Positions 5,301 to 9,021 of a DNA stretch of 9,021 nucleotides are shown one piece after another. The stretch's first letter is position 1. The number at the start of each line of letters is the position of its first letter. Under the pieces are notes generated by a model, which saw nothing but the letters and a program-made list of their open reading frames with translations, did not search any database and was not told the origin of the DNA. The position numbers were made by a program, and so were the translations under genes. The stretch comes from Cyanobacteria bacterium UBA11370 (GTDB taxonomy: Bacteria; Cyanobacteriota; Cyanobacteriia; Cyanobacteriales; Coleofasciculaceae). Where the stretch lies: assembly GCA_003486645.1 (NCBI GenBank), contig DNGI01000103.1, forward strand, positions 1 to 9,021, read 5' to 3'.

Positions 5301-6230
5301 ATGAGAGTACATCTGGTAGATGGAGAGAAAGGAGGAACTGGCAAATCCTTCTTATGCAAAACGATGGTGGAATATAGTATAGAGCAAAAACTACCGTTTG
5401 TTCTCATTGATACCGACCGAACTAATCCCGATGTCTTAGAGGTTTATAGAGACAAATGTCCAGCTTATAAATGTTTCTTTTCCGAGAATGAGCAGAATGT
5501 AGATTCCGCCGACCCCATTCTTTATCGGGCGATGGAAGGGAATCATGTAATTGTCAATCTTCCGTCTCAAATCTATACATTTGTCACTGAATGGTTTGAG
5601 CGGACAGGCGTTCTCTCCGAAGAGTTTGCTACTGTATTGTTAGAGAGTACTGAGGTTGAATCTGAATTGACCTCAGAAGCCGCCACAGGTGAAGTTTTGG
5701 AGGAAGAATCAGAATTACAAGAGCAATCGGAAATGGAAGTTTTGGGAGAGGTAGAACAATCAAAAGAGGAGCCTGAATTAACGGATGATTCTAATAGTGA
5801 ACAGTCTCCCACAACCCAATTTGATGGTAAGATAGAATTTTACAAGTGGTTTGTTTGTACTGGACAGCCGGATTCGGTAGATTTATTCGTTCAGTCTTTA
5901 GCCGATTGGGGAGATAAGATTCCCCATATCTTAGTCAAAAACGAGTATTGGACAAAGGACTTCTCCGTTCTAGAAACCAAGAGCGTCAAGAATTTGATTA
6001 AAAAGTACAGGGTTGAGGAGATTGCCTTACCCAAAATGGTACTCTCTGAAAAAGAGCGTCAATTTTTTGCCGCTAATAAAATGACCTTCTCCGATGCTAT
6101 TGCGGGCAAAAAATGGCAAAAAGAATGGCGGATTCTCTCTAGACAGCGAGTTGCCACCTACTTCAAACAAGCCAAAAGCATTCTGTCGCAGTTAGGTTTG
6201 CTCAATAACCCCGCGATTTCCGAATTTTGA
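5301..6230 (+). CDS. ParA/MobD-like P-loop protein with acidic insert
   Basis: This 309-aa protein belongs to the deviant Walker A group of P-loop ATPases. DGEKGGTGKS (7-16) has the signature lysine K10 and the P-loop lysine K15, and VLIDTDRTNPDV (34-45) resembles the ParA/TraL switch region. The third motif is VIVNLPS (83-89), where classic ParA has D-x-P, so hydrolysis may be altered. Residues 112-175 are a low-complexity, glutamate- and serine-rich insert, probably disordered. The fold resumes at FYKWFVCTGQPDSVDLF (180-196) and IPHILVKNEYW (207-217). The overall form recalls plasmid proteins annotated MobD-like or TraL-like more than partition ParA, and no parB follows. A role in mobilization or positioning is inferred. 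The stop codon is formed by a GAATTTTGA heptamer repeat. Confidence 0.8.
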   Translation: MRVHLVDGEKGGTGKSFLCKTMVEYSIEQKLPFVLIDTDRTNPDVLEVYRDKCPAYKCFFSENEQNVDSADPILYRAMEGNHVIVNLPSQIYTFVTEWFERTGVLSEEFATVLLESTEVESELTSEAATGEVLEEESELQEQSEMEVLGEVEQSKEEPELTDDSNSEQSPTTQFDGKIEFYKWFVCTGQPDSVDLFVQSLADWGDKIPHILVKNEYWTKDFSVLETKSVKNLIKKYRVEEIALPKMVLSEKERQFFAANKMTFSDAIAGKKWQKEWRILSRQRVATYFKQAKSILSQLGLLNNPAISEF

Positions 6231-6248
6231 ATACAATAATTTTGAATG
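6223..6248. repeat. Heptamer units spanning a stop and a start codon
   Basis: One ATTTTGA (6224-6230) supplies the TGA of the ParA-like gene. A second (6239-6245) runs straight into the ATG at 6246 of the next gene. The gene junction is therefore built from the dispersed heptamer. Confidence 0.7.
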
Positions 6249-6938
6249 ATTATGGGTCAGCAAGACATCCCGGAGATGGGGGGAGTTAATCAAGCTTCAA
6301 CAGTGCCAGATATTATTTTTGAGGGCAAGCCAGAGTCAGTCAAGGCGCGAGTTTTGGAAATTGCCTATCAATCGGGGATTGAACCAGAAGATCCGCTGTT
6401 TGTGCTGTTAGCGGCAACGGGTTCTCTAGAGGTACTGTTAGATGAGTCACCCAAAGCGATTAAGGAATTGTTCGAGACCAAACTCCAGGCGTTGCACGAG
6501 GAGTTTTTGGCAGTAGCTGAGGCGCTGAAGAATTATGAAGAGTCGATGATGGCAGTGCAGCGGCGGGCGTTTGTGAAATCGGTTGAAGATGCGCTTAAGC
6601 ACATCGAAAAGCAGAAATCCCGGCAGTTTTGGGCAATGTTATCGGATAATTGGCTGTTTGTGGTGGTTGGTGGGGCAACGGTGCTGGGTTGCTTGCTATT
6701 GGGGGGATGGGGTGGTTTCCGATTAGCTTCGCCACCAGAATTAGATCCGACTGGGCCAAGGCAGTTGTCTCTGGAAGAAGCCAAGGCATTGGACTGGGCG
6801 CTTTCGACTGAGGGGAGGGAAGCCAAGGAGTTATGGGAGTGGAATCGGGGAACACTGGTGGTGTGTAAGGCTAACTCGAAAGAACTTAAGGGGCGTTGTG
6901 CTATTTGGATTAAGTCGCCAACAAAGTCTTCTTTTTAG
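6246..6938 (+). CDS. Membrane-anchored protein of a cyanobacterial plasmid family (possibly DUF6753-like)
   Basis: This 230-aa protein has a conserved-looking core, YQSGIEPEDPLFVLLAATGSLEVLL (41-65), a charged helical region that may be a coiled coil (68-125), and one transmembrane segment at about 136-158 (WLFVVVGGATVLGCLLLGGW). The C-terminal domain (174-225) contains EAKALDWALSTEGREAKELWEWN and two cysteines. From memory the core resembles cyanobacterial plasmid proteins grouped as DUF6753, but I cannot confirm this. The first ATG sits 15 bp after the ParA-like stop and another lies two codons on (6252); neither has a Shine-Dalgarno, so coupled translation is likely. It could link a transfer or partition complex to the membrane; that is inferred from gene order only. 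Confidence 0.78.
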   Translation: MIMGQQDIPEMGGVNQASTVPDIIFEGKPESVKARVLEIAYQSGIEPEDPLFVLLAATGSLEVLLDESPKAIKELFETKLQALHEEFLAVAEALKNYEESMMAVQRRAFVKSVEDALKHIEKQKSRQFWAMLSDNWLFVVVGGATVLGCLLLGGWGGFRLASPPELDPTGPRQLSLEEAKALDWALSTEGREAKELWEWNRGTLVVCKANSKELKGRCAIWIKSPTKSSF

Positions 6939-7180
6939 ACCAAGGGAAATCAGCTAATGCTCACAGTTAAACAGTTAACGACTTCAGACCCAGTTTTGCT
7001 ATCAGTTAAAACGGGGTGAGTTGCCGTACTAACCAAACTCAATACTCCTTATCTATGTCTTGAAAATATTTGTCTTCTTTTCACAAATATGAACTTTACA
7101 GAAATTTAAGGCTAAAGCACGAGCGACATATTTTGGCACGATAATTGTCTAAGAGCAGCGGTAAAAACAGTTGGTTGGTA
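6939..7180. other. Convergent intergenic region
   Basis: The gap lies between the 230-aa gene (plus) and the solenoid gene (minus). It holds one clear hairpin (7066-7090) and a 20-codon frame at 6957-7019 that I do not consider a gene. Nothing else is recognised. Confidence 0.5.
7066..7090. terminator. A+T-rich hairpin between convergent genes
   Basis: ATATTTGT (7066-7073) and ACAAATAT (7083-7090) form a perfect 8-bp inverted repeat with a nine-base loop. The position between convergent genes suits a two-way terminator, but the stem has few G:C pairs and no long T run follows on either strand, so function is doubtful. Confidence 0.3.
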
Positions 7181-8440
7181 TTAATGTGAAGTCTGTATAT
7201 CAGACTGATTGGATAACTCATTTAAGAGGTAAAAGAATGCGGCTAATCCAATAATTTGTTGCACTTGTTCTTTAAGTTGAGCAGCTTTTTCTTTTCCCGC
7301 CTCAGTTTTAACTTTATTGAGTTCATCAATAACTTTATCCCACTCCCCATTATTAAATGCCGTCCTAGCTCTACTCAAATTCTTTTCATCGTTGGCTCTA
7401 TCTCTAAGTAATTGAGCTGACCGTTTTCCTTCATTTGTTGTGACTTTATTCGTTTCTTCAATAGCTTTATCCCACTGACCATTATTGAGTGCAGACCGAG
7501 CAGTACTCAGATAATTTTCATCCCGAACTCTATCTAGAATTGGTTGAGATTTTTGCTTACCATACTCAGTAGTTACTGTGTTGGCTTCTTCAAAAGCTTT
7601 ATGCCACTGACTATTCCGAATTGCCATCCAAGCCGCCGCCAAATGCTTGTCATCGTTAGCTCTGTCTTTAATTGGCTTCACTCTTTGCTGCCAGTGTAGA
7701 GTCGTGATTTGGTTAGCTTCAAGAAGGGTTTTATCCAATAGACCTTTGTTCAGTGCATCTTGGGCAGCCTCGTAATGTTCTTGATTTTCTGTCCAAGTTT
7801 TCTGCCAATATTCGATGCGTTGCTGAGCTTTCTGATAAACGGGGACAGTTTCAGGAATTGTTTTAGCCCAATTTACGGCTATTTCTAATTCTCCTAACTG
7901 ATATTGTCTTTCAGCTCGTGCGATAATTTCATTAGACCATTGTTGGATAAGTTCTTGAGCTTGTTGATAGAAATCTGAGTCGAGGGTAATGTCAATTTGA
8001 CTAGCTTTTTGAACAGCATTCATTAATTGATCACTTGCTGCTAGTTCTTTAGCTTGGGTAAGTAACTGCACGGCAAAATAGCGTTGGCATTCTTGGATTA
8101 CACCATTGAATTGATTATAAATATCTGGATAACGTCGAGATAATAGAGGCTCTGAAGGAAACGCCTTAGCTTGTTCAATGCAGTCTTCAAACTGACCTGA
8201 TTTTTGCAAATTCTGGATTTGGGATAAGCGAGTTTCTAGATCTTTTTGAAGATTATTCCTTTGCCATTGTGTGTAGCCCAGATAAACTCCACCAGCCAGT
8301 ACACTAGTCGTAATAGCAGCAATGAGTCCAAGGAAGAGGGGAGATTTTTTCCCAGGCGGTTGAGGAAAAGTGAGTGGTGATTGCCCATTATTAGGGTTTT
8401 GGGTCGTGTAGCTGTGGTTTGAGGTGTTAGTGTTGTTCAT
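7181..8440 (-). CDS. Membrane-anchored helical-repeat (TPR-like) protein
   Basis: This 419-aa protein has a short Asn/Pro/Ser-rich N-terminal segment (1-32), one transmembrane helix at about 34-56 (SPLFLGLIAAITTSVLAGG) and a long, mostly helical C-terminal part that should lie outside the cytoplasm. Residues 257-388 are three tandem repeats of exactly 44 residues, each with a D-R-x-x-D-[ED]-x-x-L-x-x-A pattern, then N-x-x-[QE]-W-x-K and a V-x-T-[ET] turn. A decayed unit precedes them (about 222-256), and looser repeats of 35-50 residues fill 60-220. This suits a TPR-like protein-binding solenoid. The end is more hydrophobic (IIGLAAFFYLLNEL, 397-410). No catalytic motif is seen. The ATG at 8440 has AGGA about 10 bases upstream. 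The partner and pathway are unknown. Confidence 0.82.
   Translation of the reverse strand: MNNTNTSNHSYTTQNPNNGQSPLTFPQPPGKKSPLFLGLIAAITTSVLAGGVYLGYTQWQRNNLQKDLETRLSQIQNLQKSGQFEDCIEQAKAFPSEPLLSRRYPDIYNQFNGVIQECQRYFAVQLLTQAKELAASDQLMNAVQKASQIDITLDSDFYQQAQELIQQWSNEIIARAERQYQLGELEIAVNWAKTIPETVPVYQKAQQRIEYWQKTWTENQEHYEAAQDALNKGLLDKTLLEANQITTLHWQQRVKPIKDRANDDKHLAAAWMAIRNSQWHKAFEEANTVTTEYGKQKSQPILDRVRDENYLSTARSALNNGQWDKAIEETNKVTTNEGKRSAQLLRDRANDEKNLSRARTAFNNGEWDKVIDELNKVKTEAGKEKAAQLKEQVQQIIGLAAFFYLLNELSNQSDIQTSH
7277..7672 (-). repeat. Three 132-bp coding repeats (44 residues each)
   Basis: Equivalent Asp residues are at 259, 303 and 347 of the protein, exactly 44 apart, with the next unit position occupied by E391. 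The units share the W-x-K-x-x-[ED]-E-x-N core. This points to internal duplication by in-frame recombination. Confidence 0.8.
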
Positions 8441-8510
8441 GGTTGTTCTTCCTGTAGAGGGAATTAAGGAGTTGAAGTTGAATCCTCCTGGTGTATCTTG
8501 AATAGGTGCT

Positions 8511-8586
8511 AAAAAAAAGAACTGATACAGTTAAGACGGGGAAAAGAGAATAGATAAGTTGCTCAATCTTCTATTCCTCATTCCCC
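8511..8586 (-). terminator. Likely terminator of the RTX-type gene
   Basis: Reading on the minus strand after the stop at 8622, an extended imperfect hairpin forms first: GGGGAA (8538-8543) with TTCCCC (8581-8586), and GAATAG (8548-8553) with CTATTC (8571-8576). It is followed by a small hairpin AACTG-ATA-CAGTT (8520-8532) and directly by C and eight T's (8511-8519). The short stem plus T run fits factor-independent termination; the larger hairpin may assist. Confidence 0.5.
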
Positions 8587-8621
8587 ATCAAGATTTATAG
8601 AATGGTTTTCCCCATTCCCTC

Positions 8622-9021
8622 TTAAACCACTACAAAGTCACTGGCAATCAGATTGAGTCCAGTAGAAAGTTTGGCAAACTGTACTTGGGAGGATGTACCA
8701 GTCCCATCACTATCGAAGAATAGCCCTCCAGTGAAGGAGTTATAAATGAAGCGATCGCTAGCATCTGAAGCGGCTGCTCCAATGGTAAACTGACTGGATG
8801 ATAGTGCGCCTAGGCTTAATCCACCGCCAAAGCCACTTGCGGAGACTAAAAGTTTGTCACCCTGTTGTGAGATAAAATCGGTGATGGTATCTATTCCTTC
8901 GTTGCGGGAATTGAAGACAAATTTATCTGCGTCAGTACCTCCGGTGAGGATATCGTTACCGAAACCACCGACGAGGGTATCGTTACCATCTCCACCACTG
9001 AGGTAGTTGTTGTAGTTATTC
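8622..9021 (-). CDS. RTX-type calcium-binding protein, C-terminal part (truncated by window edge)
   Basis: The frame enters from the right edge and ends at TAA (8622-8624), giving 132 complete residues. The visible part opens with glycine-rich nonapeptide repeats ([20 protein letters not shown]), whose GGxGxDxLx form binds calcium in a parallel beta roll. It continues with [18 protein letters not shown] and a C-terminal beta-rich region ending IASDFVVV. This end is typical of secreted cyanobacterial hemolysin-type repeat proteins, often exported by type I secretion, with the signal in the C-terminus. The upstream domain that would define an enzyme or adhesin is outside the window. A HIP1 site lies in the gene (8751-8758). 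Confidence 0.88.
   Translation of the reverse strand, partial: NNYNNYLSGGDGNDTLVGGFGNDILTGGTDADKFVFNSRNEGIDTITDFISQQGDKLLVSASGFGGGLSLGALSSSQFTIGAAASDASDRFIYNSFTGGLFFDSDGTGTSSQVQFAKLSTGLNLIASDFVVV

Noticed and set aside
6533..6855. Two overlapping minus-strand frames within the 230-aa gene
   Set aside because: Their composition is Pro/Ser-rich, as expected for the antisense of a G-rich coding strand, and no start signals are seen.
6957..7019. A 20-codon plus-strand frame starting MLTVKQLTTSDP
   Set aside because: It has a possible AAGGGA upstream, but it is very short, ends at TGA and has no recognisable family; it may be a gene remnant but cannot be supported.

Overview
The window looks like part of a cyanobacterial plasmid or other mobile replicon, most likely from a filamentous, Nostoc-like cyanobacterium. 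The signs are six copies of the HIP1 octamer GCGATCGC (starting at 112, 3041, 3774, 4065, 5247 and 8751), many A+T-rich heptamer tracts of the ATTTTGA type, and plasmid-type mobilization and segregation genes. No replication initiator, rRNA, tRNA or CRISPR array is visible. The organism call rests on sequence style and is not certain.

Left part (1-2529, all minus strand): a truncated Fic-family gene with a visible inhibitory motif runs off the left edge. A repeat-filled gap follows, then a mobilization cluster that reads mobC-like RHH protein, a small coiled-coil protein, and a MOBP-type relaxase. The relaxase start overlaps the end of the small gene, which suggests translational coupling.

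Centre (2702-6938, all plus strand): a ParM/StbA actin-like ATPase is followed by a non-coding region with two clusters of direct repeats in an exact 11-bp period (five good units, then seven). Next come an unrecognised 192-aa protein with a charged tail, a ParA/MobD-like P-loop protein with an acidic insert, and a membrane-anchored 230-aa protein. The repeat layout resembles parC of the R1-type ParM-ParR-parC system. This makes the 192-aa protein a candidate for a diverged centromere-binding adaptor, and I consider this the most interesting part of the window.

Right part (7181-9021, minus strand): a membrane-anchored protein with an extracytoplasmic helical solenoid of 44-residue repeats, then the C-terminus of an RTX-type calcium-binding protein that runs off the right edge.

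A roughly 70-100 bp interspersed element with the core GTGGGGGCTTGTACCC occurs three times (one inverted, two direct) in gaps around the mobilization and segregation genes. Heptamer repeats also reach into genes: they form the end of the relaxase, the stop codon of the ParA-like gene and the start region of the gene after it.
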